DNA of 47,904 nt from the NCBI GenBank assembly GCA_022842185.1, contig JALHQB010000039.1, forward strand, positions 1 to 47,904, read 5' to 3'. A model generated the notes under the pieces. That model was not told where the DNA came from. It searched no databases and worked only from the letters and a program-made list of their open reading frames with translations. Positions 36,896-45,415 of this stretch are shown one piece after another; the first letter of the stretch is position 1, and every line of letters begins with the position of its first letter. Position numbers and translations under genes: made by a program. The DNA is from Acetobacteraceae bacterium. Its GTDB lineage: Bacteria > Pseudomonadota > Alphaproteobacteria > Acetobacterales > Acetobacteraceae.

Positions 36896-37789
36896 TCACT
36901 TGCGGCCGCGCAGCACGGTGCGCGCCAGGATGTTGAGGCTCAGCACGCCGAGCGTGATGATGAGGGCACCGGCCCAGGCCAGCGCAATCCAATCCTCGAA
37001 CGGAGACCCCGCGAAGGAGTAGATCGTGACCGGCAGGCTCGCCATCGGGCGGGACAGGTCGGTGGACCAGGTGTTGTTGCCAAGCGAGGTGAACAGCAGC
37101 GGCGCGGTTTCACCCGCCACGCGGGCCACGGCCAGCAGGATGCCGGTGATGATGCCCGACATGGCTGATTTCCAGCACACGAAGACGATCATCTTCCATT
37201 TGGGCGAACCCAGGCCAATCACCGCCTCGCGCAGCGTGTTCGGGATCAGGCTCAGCATGTCCTCGGTGGTGCGGACCACCACGGGGATGACGATGATCGC
37301 CAGCGCCACCACACCCGCCCAGCCCGAGAAGCCGCCGAAGGGCAGCACCAGGATCTGGTAGACGAACAACCCGATCAGGATCGACGGCGCCGAGAGCAGG
37401 ATGTCCGACACGAAGCGGACCACGTTCCCGAACTTCGACCCGCGGGCGTATTCGGCGAGATAGGTGCCGACCAGCATCCCGATCGGCGTGCCGATGGCGG
37501 TGCCGATCGTCGCCTGGATCAGGCTGCCCACGATCGCGTTCGCCAACCCGCCCTCGGAACCCGGGGGGGCGGTGCTGTGGGTGAAGACCATGGGCGACAT
37601 CGCCGTGAAGCCACGGACGAACAGGGTCAGCAGGATCGAGATGAGGAAGGCGATGCCCAGCAGCGTCGCCACCATGCACAGGGTGCGGACGATGACGTCG
37701 GCGCGCTTGCGGCGGCGGCCCAGGCGGGCGGCGACCTCGGGGTCCTTGCGCGGACCCGGCACGCTGCTGGCGGTCATGGAAAGGCTCAT
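36896..37789 (-). CDS. pstA: Phosphate ABC transporter permease PstA
   Basis: One of the two membrane subunits of the Pst phosphate importer. The 297-residue product has six helices after a basic cytoplasmic start ([20 protein letters not shown]). Family segments include [40 protein letters not shown] and the coupling loop [23 protein letters not shown] 37789 lies four bases after the pstC stop. Confidence 0.96.
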   Translation of the reverse strand: MSLSMTASSVPGPRKDPEVAARLGRRRKRADVIVRTLCMVATLLGIAFLISILLTLFVRGFTAMSPMVFTHSTAPPGSEGGLANAIVGSLIQATIGTAIGTPIGMLVGTYLAEYARGSKFGNVVRFVSDILLSAPSILIGLFVYQILVLPFGGFSGWAGVVALAIIVIPVVVRTTEDMLSLIPNTLREAVIGLGSPKWKMIVFVCWKSAMSGIITGILLAVARVAGETAPLLFTSLGNNTWSTDLSRPMASLPVTIYSFAGSPFEDWIALAWAGALIITLGVLSLNILARTVLRGRK

Positions 37790-37793
37790 GGCG

Positions 37794-38765
37794 TCAGGCC
37801 TTCAGGCGGGAGCGGAGGAGGTAGCGCGACACGGCGAGCACGATGAAGGACAGCACGAACAGGATAAAGCCGAGCGCCAACAGCGAGGCGAGCTTCAGGC
37901 TGCCGGTCTCGCTTTCGCCGAATTCCAGCGCCACCAGCGATGCGATGGTGTTGCCGGGACCGAACAGGCTGGTGGTGATGCGGTTGGCGTTGCCGATGAC
38001 GAAGGTCACCGCCATCGTTTCCCCAAGCGCACGACCCAGGCCCAGCATGACACCGCCGACCACCGAGATGCGCGTATAAGGCAGCACCACGCCGCGCATC
38101 ACTTCCCAGGTGGTGGCGCCGAGGCCGTAGGCACTTTCCTTGTAGACCGGCGGCACCTGGTCGAACACGTCGCGCATGGTCGCCGCGATGAAGGGCAGGA
38201 TCATGATGGCCAGGATGAAGGACGCCATGAAGATGCCGGTGCCGAAGGGCGCGCCCTGGAACAGGAAGCCGATCAGCGGCAATTCACCGATGTTGTCGAT
38301 GATCCATGGCTGAAGATAGGTGGCGAAGGCCGGGACGATGACGAAGAAGCCCCACATGCCGTAGATGATTGAGGGCACCGCCGCGAGCAGTTCGATCGCC
38401 GTGCCAAGCGGGCGCTTGAGCCAAACCGGGGCCAGTTCGGTCAGGTAGAAGGCGACGCCGAAGGCCAGCGGCACTGCCAGAACGATGGCCAGCACCGAGG
38501 TGACGACCGTGCCGTAGATCGACACGCCGGCGCCGAACACTTCCTGCACGGGGTCCCATTCGGTGGACCAGATGAAAGGCAGACCGAAGGCCCGGAAGGC
38601 CGGCAGTCCGGCGATGAACAGCTCGACGATGATGGCGCCGAGCAGGGCCAGCACCAGGATGGCGGCCCCGCGGCAGGCCCATTCGAAGATCACGTCGCCG
38701 ATGTTGCCGGCACCGCGTGCACGGCGGACAGGCATCGGGTTGGAAATGGTTGCGGCCTGGCTCAC
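37794..38765 (-). CDS. pstC: Phosphate ABC transporter permease PstC
   Basis: The second membrane subunit of the phosphate importer. The 323-residue protein has six helices, with family segments [40 protein letters not shown] and the coupling loop [20 protein letters not shown]. It starts at GTG 38765 with only a weak ribosome site, so expression may rely on read-through from pstS past the intervening hairpin. Confidence 0.95.
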   Translation of the reverse strand: MSQAATISNPMPVRRARGAGNIGDVIFEWACRGAAILVLALLGAIIVELFIAGLPAFRAFGLPFIWSTEWDPVQEVFGAGVSIYGTVVTSVLAIVLAVPLAFGVAFYLTELAPVWLKRPLGTAIELLAAVPSIIYGMWGFFVIVPAFATYLQPWIIDNIGELPLIGFLFQGAPFGTGIFMASFILAIMILPFIAATMRDVFDQVPPVYKESAYGLGATTWEVMRGVVLPYTRISVVGGVMLGLGRALGETMAVTFVIGNANRITTSLFGPGNTIASLVALEFGESETGSLKLASLLALGFILFVLSFIVLAVSRYLLRSRLKA

Positions 38766-38793
38766 ATCATCTGCCCGTCATGAGGAAAGGGAA

Positions 38794-38819
38794 GGGGCCC
38801 GGCGTCAGAGCCGGACCCC
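38794..38819 (-). terminator. Attenuator-like hairpin between pstS and pstC
   Basis: Arms 38794-38803 and 38810-38819 form a 10-bp stem with one G-U pair and a six-base loop. On the minus strand a C/T-rich run (CTTCCCTTTCCTC) follows. A partial terminator here would explain higher pstS than pstCAB expression, the usual need of binding-protein transporters. Confidence 0.7.
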
Positions 38820-38827
38820 GTCTCGGT

Positions 38828-39844
38828 TCAGGCACCGAATTGCGCCGACCAGGCGGCGCGGACGGCCGTCTTGGTCGCATCCGGCAGCGGGATGTATTCC
38901 AGTTCCTGCGCCAGGCGGTCGCCGTCCTTGAACGCCCAGTCGAAGAACTTGCGGACATTGGCGCTGCGCGCCGCATCCGTCGGGTTCTTCGGCAGCAGGA
39001 TGAAGGTCGGCGCCACGATCGGCCAGGATTGCGGGCCGGCGGTGTCGACGATGTTCGCCGCGAAGCCCGGCACGTTCCAATCGGCCGAGGACGCGGCCGC
39101 CATGAACGTCGCATGTTCCGGCTTCACGAAATTGCCGGCCTTGTTCTGGATCTGCGTCGTCACCAGGCGGTTGGTGATGGCATAGGCGTTCTCGACATAG
39201 CCGATCGCGCCGCGCACCTGGCGCACCGTGCCGGCGACGCCTTCATTGCCGCGCGCGCCGGTGCCGGCGGGGAAGCGCACCGAGGTGCCGACGCCGACCT
39301 TGTCCTTCCATTCCGGCGACACGGCCGCCAGGTAGGACACCCAGACGAAGGTCGTGCCCGACCCATCCGCGCGATACGCCGGCGCGATCGCCAGCGACGG
39401 CAGGGTCAGCCCGGCGTTGATCGAGACGATGCGCGGGTCGTTCCAGCGGGTGATCTTGCCGAGGTAGATGTCGGCCAGGATCGGGCCGGTCAGCTTCAGC
39501 TGGTCGTTCTCGATGCCGGGGATGTTCACGATGGCGGTGAGCGAGCCCATGACCGTCGGGAACTGCAGCAGGTTCGCCTCGTTCAGCTGCTGCTCGGTCA
39601 GCGGCGCGTCGGTCGCGCCGAAATCCACCGTGCGGTTGCGGATCTGGTTGATGCCCGCGCCTGAACCGACCGACTGGTAGTTGACCTGGATGTTGATCGC
39701 CGGACGAGCCGCTTCGGCCCATTTCTGATAAACAGGGTTGGGGAAGGTCGCGCCCGCGCCGGTGATGCTGGCACCCTGGGCACGCGCCGCGAGGGGAAGG
39801 GTCAGCACCGCGCCGGCACCGAGAAGGATGGATCGCCTGTTCAT
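38828..39844 (-). CDS. pstS: Phosphate ABC transporter substrate-binding protein PstS
   Basis: The periplasmic phosphate-binding protein that feeds the Pst importer. The 338-residue product has a Tat-like signal peptide (MNRRSILLGAGAVLTLPLAA) and cleavage near ARA-QG. The mature protein starts with ASITGAGATFPNPVYQKWAE. Phosphate-binding loops are visible as SVGSGAGINQ, DFGATDAPLT and RADGSGTTFVW. ATG 39844 follows GGAG. A Pho box lies about 100 bases upstream, and a strong hairpin lies in the 5' leader (39872-39895). Confidence 0.96.
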   Translation of the reverse strand: MNRRSILLGAGAVLTLPLAARAQGASITGAGATFPNPVYQKWAEAARPAINIQVNYQSVGSGAGINQIRNRTVDFGATDAPLTEQQLNEANLLQFPTVMGSLTAIVNIPGIENDQLKLTGPILADIYLGKITRWNDPRIVSINAGLTLPSLAIAPAYRADGSGTTFVWVSYLAAVSPEWKDKVGVGTSVRFPAGTGARGNEGVAGTVRQVRGAIGYVENAYAITNRLVTTQIQNKAGNFVKPEHATFMAAASSADWNVPGFAANIVDTAGPQSWPIVAPTFILLPKNPTDAARSANVRKFFDWAFKDGDRLAQELEYIPLPDATKTAVRAAWSAQFGA

Positions 39845-39943
39845 GAGCGTCACTCCGTAGCGTGTTGCAAAGGCGCCCCCAATCAGGGGAGCGCCGACGC
39901 CCGGCCTTCTAGGCGGGGTGAGAGACGTCCCGATTGCAGATTT

Positions 39944-39961
39944 GTGATGGTTCGATGACAG
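39944..39961 (-). promoter_or_regulatory. Pho box (PhoB binding site) upstream of pstS
   Basis: Read on the minus strand, CTGTCAT-CGAA-CCATCAC matches the PhoB direct repeat CTGTCAT-N4-CTGTCAT. The first half is perfect and the second half keeps C, T, C and A. It is placed and oriented for control of pstS-pstC-pstA-pstB-phoU-phoB. A -10 element downstream is not obvious. Confidence 0.75.
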
Positions 39962-40033
39962 GTCCCGCGACAACCGGCCCAGTCATCCCTGCTCTGCGCC
40001 GGGCGCGGCCCTTCATGACCGCGCCTGCCGGCC

Positions 40034-40819
40034 TCAGCGATACCAGGACGGACGGCGCTTTTCGCGGAATGCGGCCAGCCCTTCGCGGCCTTCGGGGGAT
40101 GCCCGCTGCATCCAGGATTCGTGGGCGAGCAGGGACATCTCCCGCGCCGAAAGTTTCAGTCCCGTGGCACCCAGGAAGGAATCCTTGGTCATGGCGATGG
40201 CCGTGGGGGCGGACAGCATGGTCTGGTCGATGATCTCGGCGAGTCGCGCATCGGCCTGGTCGGCCGCCACCACCTCATGCACCAGCCCGATCCGTAGCGC
40301 CTCGGCCGCGTCGAAGCGTTCGCCGGTCAGGGCGTAGCGGCGGGTGTGGCGCAGCCCCATGGCGTGGACCATGTGGGTCGAAATGGGGGTGGGGGCGACG
40401 CCGACGCGCACCTCGGTCAGCCCGAAGATCGCCGCCGGGGTGGCGATGGCCACATCCACGCAGCACACCACGCCGCAGCCGCCGCCGAAGCAGGCGCCAT
40501 GAACCAGGGCGAAGGTCGGCTTGGGGAATTCGTTCAGCTTCTGCATGGCGGTGGTGGTCGCCATCGACGCGACATAGGCCTGTTCCGGCCCATAGGTCGC
40601 GGCCTTTGCCAGCCAGTCCAAATCGGCGCCGGCCTGGAAATGCTTGCCCGCGCCGCGGATCACCAGGGCGCGCACGCTGTCATCATCATGCAGCTTGTCC
40701 AGCCCGGCGATCAGCGCGCCCAGAAGGTCCTCATCATAGGCATTGCCCTTGGCAGGCTTGTTCAGCGTGGCGGTGGCGATGCCGCGATCGTCGATCGACA
40801 GCAGCACGGGGTCTGGCAT
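40034..40819 (-). CDS. Enoyl-CoA hydratase family protein
   Basis: A 261-residue crotonase. Oxyanion-hole segments are KHFQAGADLDWLAKAA and VHGACFGGGCGVVCCVDVAI. The second acid/base glutamate is retained (FGLTEVRVG), but the first, expected at the GGGCGVV position, is replaced by Gly-Val, as in some methylglutaconyl/isohexenylglutaconyl-CoA hydratase relatives. So it may be a hydratase of branched substrates or a different crotonase activity. ATG 40819 follows GGGAGAG. Confidence 0.88.
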   Translation of the reverse strand: MPDPVLLSIDDRGIATATLNKPAKGNAYDEDLLGALIAGLDKLHDDDSVRALVIRGAGKHFQAGADLDWLAKAATYGPEQAYVASMATTTAMQKLNEFPKPTFALVHGACFGGGCGVVCCVDVAIATPAAIFGLTEVRVGVAPTPISTHMVHAMGLRHTRRYALTGERFDAAEALRIGLVHEVVAADQADARLAEIIDQTMLSAPTAIAMTKDSFLGATGLKLSAREMSLLAHESWMQRASPEGREGLAAFREKRRPSWYR

Positions 40820-40940
40820 GGTGGCTCTCCCTTGATCTGAGGCGCGCATCCTTGCCGCGCGGACGCCCGCCGCCAAGCCGCCGTTGACGCATGGCCGCAG
40901 CGCGCCGACCTTCACCGCAATCTTCCTGGAGCGCCCCGCC

Positions 40941-42644
40941 ATGGCCAGCAGCCGCCCAACCCTGTCCGGTCCCCGCCACGCCATCTCGGCCGGGCATTAC
41001 CTGGCCGCATCGGCCGGCATGGCGGTGATGGAGGCCGGCGGCAATGCGATCGACGCCGGTTGCGCGGCGGGCATGGCGCTGGGCGTGCTGCTGCCCGACC
41101 TGGTGAATGTCGCGGGCGTCGCCCCCATCATGATCCGCCTGGCCGATGGCACGGTCGAGACCATCGCCGGCCTGGGCCACTGGCCCCGTTCCCTGCCGCC
41201 CGACATCTTCATGCGCGAACATGGCGGCAAGATCCCCAATGGCGTCCGCCGCACCGTGGTCCCCGCCGCGCCGGATGCCTGGATCACCGCGCTGGAACGC
41301 CACGGCACCATGGGCTTCGGCGATGTGGCGCAATACGCCATCCGCTACGCCGGGGAGGGCTACGCCGTCTTCCCGCTGCTGGCCGAGACGGTGGCGTTGC
41401 ACCAGGCGGATTACGCGCGGTACCCGTCCAACGCCGCAATATTCCTGCCCAATGGCGCGCCGCCCAAGGTGGGTGACCGCTTCGTGCAGTCGGACCTCGC
41501 CCGCACCCTGACCTATATGGTCGAGGAAGAACGCCGCGCCGCCGTGAAGGGCGGTCGCATGGCGGGGTTGGCCGCCGCCCACGCCGCATTCTATCGCGGT
41601 GACATCGCGCGCGAGATCGTGAACTTCATCCAGGCCGAGGGCGGTTTCCTGTCCATGGAGGACATGGCCGGATTCCGGTCACGCCTGGAACCCGCCGTCG
41701 CGAAGCCCTGGCGTGGCCACACCTTGCTGACCTGCGGCCCGTGGTGCCAGGGGCCGGCGCTGGCCCAGGCGCTGCTGCTGATGGAGCGCGCCGGCTTCAC
41801 CGGCATGGCGCACAACTCGGCCGACTACCTGCATCTGCTGACCGAATGCGTGAAGGCGGCGATGGCCGACCGCGAATACCATTTCGGCGACCCGCTCTTC
41901 ACCCAGGTGCCGCTGGATGGGCTGCTCTCGCCCGAGCATCTCGATGCCCGCCTGCGCCAGATCGACCCGGCCCGCGCGCATCCTTCGATGTATGAACCGC
42001 TGCTCGGCCGCGGCACGCCCGCCGATGGGCCGCAGCGCGCCGATCTGCCGAAGGTCGAGGCCGATACCTCCTATGTCGCCGTCGTCGATCGCTGGGGGAA
42101 TGCGTTCAGCGCGACGCCGTCCGATGGGTCGTGGAATTCTCCGGTGGTGCCGGGCCTGGGCCTGATCCCGTCCAACCGCGGCAGCCAATCCCGCCCTGAC
42201 CCGGCGCATCCGTCCGGGGTGGCCCCTGGCAAGCGTCCGCGCCTGACGCCCAACCCGGCGATGCTGGTTACGGAAGATGGCGGCGTGATGCCCTTCGGCA
42301 CACCGGGCGGCGACGTGCAGATCCAGGCGATGCTGCAGGTCATGCTGAACGTCTTCCATTTCGGCATGGAATTGCAGGACGCGATCGAGGCGCCGCGCAT
42401 CGCCTCCTATGCCTTCCCGTCGTCCTTCGCGCCCTTCGACTATTTCCCCGGTCGGGTCGCCGTCGAAGGACGCATCCCGCAATCCGTCCGCGACGACCTG
42501 ACGGCGCGCGGCCATGAGGTGAAGGACTGGCCCGACATCACCTGGCTGGCCGGCAGCGTCGAGGCGGTGCTGTCCGACCCCAAGGCAGGCTTGGTGCGCG
42601 CCGGCGCCGACCCCCGGCGGCCGGCCTACGCCATCGCCGGGTGA
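40941..42644 (+). CDS. Gamma-glutamyltransferase-family Ntn hydrolase
   Basis: A 567-residue GGT-family enzyme with the large/small subunit layout of self-cleaving precursors. The N-terminal half has RHAISAGHYLAASAGMAVME and GGNAIDAGCAAGMALGVLLP. The processing site is EADTSYVAVVDRWGNAFSAT, with expected nucleophile Thr376. The small-subunit motif TPNPAMLVTEDGGVMPFGTP is present. No signal peptide is seen, unlike periplasmic GGT, so it may be a cytoplasmic amide hydrolase (for example glutaryl-acylase-like). ATG 40941 has a weak ribosome site (GGAG nine bases upstream). Confidence 0.9.
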   Translation: MASSRPTLSGPRHAISAGHYLAASAGMAVMEAGGNAIDAGCAAGMALGVLLPDLVNVAGVAPIMIRLADGTVETIAGLGHWPRSLPPDIFMREHGGKIPNGVRRTVVPAAPDAWITALERHGTMGFGDVAQYAIRYAGEGYAVFPLLAETVALHQADYARYPSNAAIFLPNGAPPKVGDRFVQSDLARTLTYMVEEERRAAVKGGRMAGLAAAHAAFYRGDIAREIVNFIQAEGGFLSMEDMAGFRSRLEPAVAKPWRGHTLLTCGPWCQGPALAQALLLMERAGFTGMAHNSADYLHLLTECVKAAMADREYHFGDPLFTQVPLDGLLSPEHLDARLRQIDPARAHPSMYEPLLGRGTPADGPQRADLPKVEADTSYVAVVDRWGNAFSATPSDGSWNSPVVPGLGLIPSNRGSQSRPDPAHPSGVAPGKRPRLTPNPAMLVTEDGGVMPFGTPGGDVQIQAMLQVMLNVFHFGMELQDAIEAPRIASYAFPSSFAPFDYFPGRVAVEGRIPQSVRDDLTARGHEVKDWPDITWLAGSVEAVLSDPKAGLVRAGADPRRPAYAIAG

Positions 42645-42677
42645 CCGGCGCGCCGGTCGAGGCAGGGTCGAACATCC

Positions 42678-43379
42678 ATGGATCGCCCCCCGACACCGCG
42701 GCGAGCCGTGCTGCGTATCGCCGGCGCCCTGGCCCCTGGCGTCTCCGCCGCGCAGCCGGCGCCGGTGGTCGATCTGCTGCTTGTCCTGGCCATGGATGCC
42801 TCCGGTTCGATCGACGCGGATGAGTTCCGCCTGCAGCGCGAAGGCCTGGCGGCATCACTCACCGACCCGGCGATCCTCACGGCCATAGCCAGCGGGCAGG
42901 CGGGGGCCATTGCCGTCGCGATGGTCGAATGGGGCAGCCCGGGCGGGGCGGTGACGACGGTGGACTGGATGGCGGTGCGGGATGGCGCCTCGGCCGCCGC
43001 CCTCGCCGAGGCGATCCGCACCGCCCCCCGGTCCCGCCAATCCTACAACGCCATAGGAGATGCCATCGCGCACGCCACCGCCCTGATCGCCGCCGCGCCC
43101 TTCCGGTCGGATGATCGTGTGATCGACGTGGCGGGGGATGGCCCCGACATCCGATCGTTCATCCCCGCGCCCGAGGCCCGCGACGCGGCGGTGGCGCGCG
43201 GCATCACGGTGAACGCGCTGGCCATCGAGGTCGCCCCCGTCACCCGCTTCGGTGAACCGCTGCGCGCGCATTATGAACGCGATGTGATCGGCGGTCCCGG
43301 TGCCTTCGTGATTGCCGCCGAGACCCGCGCCGATTTCGCCCGCGCGATGCGCGCGAAGCTGATCCGCGAGATCGCGTGA
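42678..43379 (+). CDS. DUF1194 (von Willebrand A-like) exported protein
   Basis: A 233-residue protein with a short, weak N-terminal export signal (RRAVLRIAGALAPGVSAAQ). It is followed by a VWA-type fold. The metal-binding MIDAS motif is DASGS at residues 40-44, with the later Thr/Asp positions in QSYNAIGDAIAHATALI and DVAGDGPDIRS. DUF1194 proteins are common in alphaproteobacteria and uncharacterised; a metal-dependent binding role is likely. Its TGA overlaps the following GTG. Confidence 0.9.
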   Translation: MDRPPTPRRAVLRIAGALAPGVSAAQPAPVVDLLLVLAMDASGSIDADEFRLQREGLAASLTDPAILTAIASGQAGAIAVAMVEWGSPGGAVTTVDWMAVRDGASAAALAEAIRTAPRSRQSYNAIGDAIAHATALIAAAPFRSDDRVIDVAGDGPDIRSFIPAPEARDAAVARGITVNALAIEVAPVTRFGEPLRAHYERDVIGGPGAFVIAAETRADFARAMRAKLIREIA

Positions 43380-43969
43380 TCCTGCGCCGCGCCCTGCCGC
43401 TGATCGCCTTCGCTGCGCCTGCATGGGCCGCGATGCCGGATTGGGTCGCCGCGCTGCGGGAAGGGGGCTTCGTGCTGTATATGCGCCACGCCATCACCGA
43501 CCGCAGCCAAGCTGACAGCGGCCGACTGTTCGACCGGGCGGGGCAGCGCAACCTGTCAGCGGCGGGCATCGCGCAGGCGCAGGCGCTCTCGGCCGCCATG
43601 GCCCGGCTGGGCATCCCGATCGGGCTGGTGCGCTCCAGCCCCGTGTTCCGCGCGTCGGATACCGCCGCGATCATGGCGCGCGGGCGGCCGGTGGATGTGA
43701 CGATGGATCTGGTGGCGGATGACTACGCGGCAGATGTGCCGGCGGCGATCGCCTCGGCCCGTCGCGCGCTGTCAGTGGCGCCGGTGACCGGCACCAACAC
43801 GTTGCTGGTGGGCCACATCTTTGCCTTCGCCCCGGCCATCGGGCGCAGCCTGACGCAGCAGGACTTCCCCGAAGGGGCCATCGGCGTGGTGCGGCCCCGG
43901 CCGCCCAGCGGTTTCACCGTGGATCGCATCCTGACGGCCGATGCGATCATCGCCGCGGATCATACGTAG
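43376..43969 (+). CDS. Exported histidine-phosphatase-family protein
   Basis: A 197-residue protein of the phosphoglycerate-mutase-like superfamily. An N-terminal signal (ALPLIAFAAPAWA) precedes the catalytic motif, seen as YMRHA with His38; the usual Gly after RH is replaced by Ala. The second histidine lies in LLVGHIFAF. The GTG start overlaps the DUF1194 stop (GTGA), so the two are coupled and both appear periplasmic. The 3' end overlaps the convergent dehydratase by ten bases. Confidence 0.88.
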   Translation: MILRRALPLIAFAAPAWAAMPDWVAALREGGFVLYMRHAITDRSQADSGRLFDRAGQRNLSAAGIAQAQALSAAMARLGIPIGLVRSSPVFRASDTAAIMARGRPVDVTMDLVADDYAADVPAAIASARRALSVAPVTGTNTLLVGHIFAFAPAIGRSLTQQDFPEGAIGVVRPRPPSGFTVDRILTADAIIAADHT

Positions 43970-45096
43970 CCGGGACCTTCAATCGCGGGATAGGCGGCCA
44001 GGAAGCCCTCGTCGACCTCGACCCCGATCCCTGGCGCCTCGTTCGGTCGCACGAAGCCATCCGCGCCGATCGCCCAAGGCGTCGAGCACAATTCATCGCG
44101 GAAGCGGTTGGCGCGGGAGATATCGGCCTCGAAATACCCGCCATTCTCGATGGCTGCGAGGAAGTGGATCGACGCCGCCTGGTTCACCCCGGTCATCGAC
44201 GAATGGGGGTGGATCGGGATCTTGAAGGCGGATGCCATGGCGGCGATCCGCAGCGCCTCGGTGATGCCGCCGCATTTCGACAGGTCGGGCTGCCAGATGG
44301 TGATGACGCCGTCTTCGAGCACGCGGGTGAATTCGTAGCGGGTGAAGTGGTTTTCCCCGGCCGCGAGCGGCGTCGAGCCATAACCGCGCGCCTGCGCATA
44401 GGCATGGTGGTCATGGGCGGGGAAGGGTTCCTCCAGCCAGCCGATGTTCAGGCGGTCCATCTCCGGCATCACCTGCCGCACCTGGTCGATCGAATACCCG
44501 ATATTGGCGTCGGTCAGGATGGTCAGTTCCTTGCCGAAGGCGTCGCGCACCGCTTCCATGCGCGCGATGTCGTCCTTCACTGTATCACCCACCCGGAGCT
44601 TCACCGATGTGTAGCCCGCGGCCATGTGGGGTGCGGCTTCGTCGATGAGTGCGGCCGGTTCCTGGTAGCCCAGCGCCACACCGCCGGCATAGGCCGCGAT
44701 GGGGCGGGATGCGCCGCCCAGCAGCCTGTACAAGGGCAGTTTCAGCGCGCGAGCCTTGGCATCCCAGATCGCCATGTCGATGCCCGACATTGCCATCGCG
44801 CAGGCCGCGCCCATGCCGTGGCTCGCCAGCTGGTATTTGTAGATGCGGGCGTTGATGCCGGTGGTGTCGAAGGCATCCATCCCCAGGATGAGGCTGCGCA
44901 GCGTGGTCTGGATCAGCGTCGCGATGGCGGTATGCGCGCGCCCATGGTGGCTTTCGCCCCATCCGACGATGCCGTCCTCGGTGGTGACCTTCACCATCAC
45001 GGCATCGCGCTTGACCGCCTGGCCGATCCCCAGCCGGGGCCCGCCCGGCGGCAGCGGGAAGGAGGTCGGGTAGGCGCGCACATCCACGATCTTCAT
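43960..45096 (-). CDS. Enolase-superfamily (mandelate racemase/muconate lactonizing type) dehydratase
   Basis: A 378-residue enolase-superfamily enzyme that abstracts a proton alpha to a carboxylate. The capping domain starts MKIVDVRAYPTSFPLP. The barrel shows Lys166 (SVKLRVG), metal ligands Asp196 (DANIGYS), Glu222 (LEEPFPAHD) and Glu248 (GENHFTRY), and His298 in IPIHPHSS. This fits sugar-acid or hydroxy-acid dehydratases/racemases rather than muconate cyclases; the exact substrate is open. ATG 45096 is chosen at the conserved start. It is divergent from the amidase pair. Confidence 0.92.
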   Translation of the reverse strand: MKIVDVRAYPTSFPLPPGGPRLGIGQAVKRDAVMVKVTTEDGIVGWGESHHGRAHTAIATLIQTTLRSLILGMDAFDTTGINARIYKYQLASHGMGAACAMAMSGIDMAIWDAKARALKLPLYRLLGGASRPIAAYAGGVALGYQEPAALIDEAAPHMAAGYTSVKLRVGDTVKDDIARMEAVRDAFGKELTILTDANIGYSIDQVRQVMPEMDRLNIGWLEEPFPAHDHHAYAQARGYGSTPLAAGENHFTRYEFTRVLEDGVITIWQPDLSKCGGITEALRIAAMASAFKIPIHPHSSMTGVNQAASIHFLAAIENGGYFEADISRANRFRDELCSTPWAIGADGFVRPNEAPGIGVEVDEGFLAAYPAIEGPGYV

Positions 45097-45137
45097 CGGT
45101 GTCGTTTCCTCGTCTCGTTGCGTGGACGCTGCCAGCC

Positions 45138-45174
45138 GGGCACGCGGTTTGCAAACCCGCATCGCGTCGTGCCC
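45138..45174. promoter_or_regulatory. Palindromic operator candidate between dehydratase and amidase genes
   Basis: GGTTTGCAAACC (45146-45157) is a perfect 12-bp palindrome in the 112-base gap between the divergent genes. Around it, GGGCACG (45138-45144) and CGTGCCC (45168-45174) form an outer inverted repeat. The form is what LacI- or GntR-type regulators bind, and the position would let one protein control both directions. Confidence 0.5.
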
Positions 45175-45208
45175 AGGATGCGGCCCGCGATGCAGGAGTG
45201 ATGACAGG

Positions 45209-45415
45209 ATGTCGAGCGAACCCGATCCCCCCGCCATGGCGGCGATCAGCCTGTGGGCCGGCGTGGCATGTCCCAACGCGGCAGGCCGGCGGAGCCTCGA
45301 TGATTTCGCGGCGCTGATCCAGGAATTCGAGGCCCTGCAGGGCAGCATGGCCTTCGAGGACGAACCCTCGGCCTTCGAATACGCCCTGCGTGCCGAAGCG
45401 GAGACGGGCGCATGA
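45209..45415 (+). CDS. Small AtzG/GatC-like amidase partner (DUF4089-like)
   Basis: A 68-residue protein encoded just ahead of, and overlapping by four bases, an amidase gene. Its second half, LIQEFEALQGSMAFEDEPSA followed by FEYAL, resembles the C-terminal segment of DUF4089/AtzG proteins. Those act like GatC, a small subunit that wraps and stabilises the AtzE/GatA-type amidase. ATG 45209 has AGGAG ten bases upstream. The assignment rests on size, position and the short motif, so it is provisional. Confidence 0.65.
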   Translation: MSSEPDPPAMAAISLWAGVACPNAAGRRSLDDFAALIQEFEALQGSMAFEDEPSAFEYALRAEAETGA

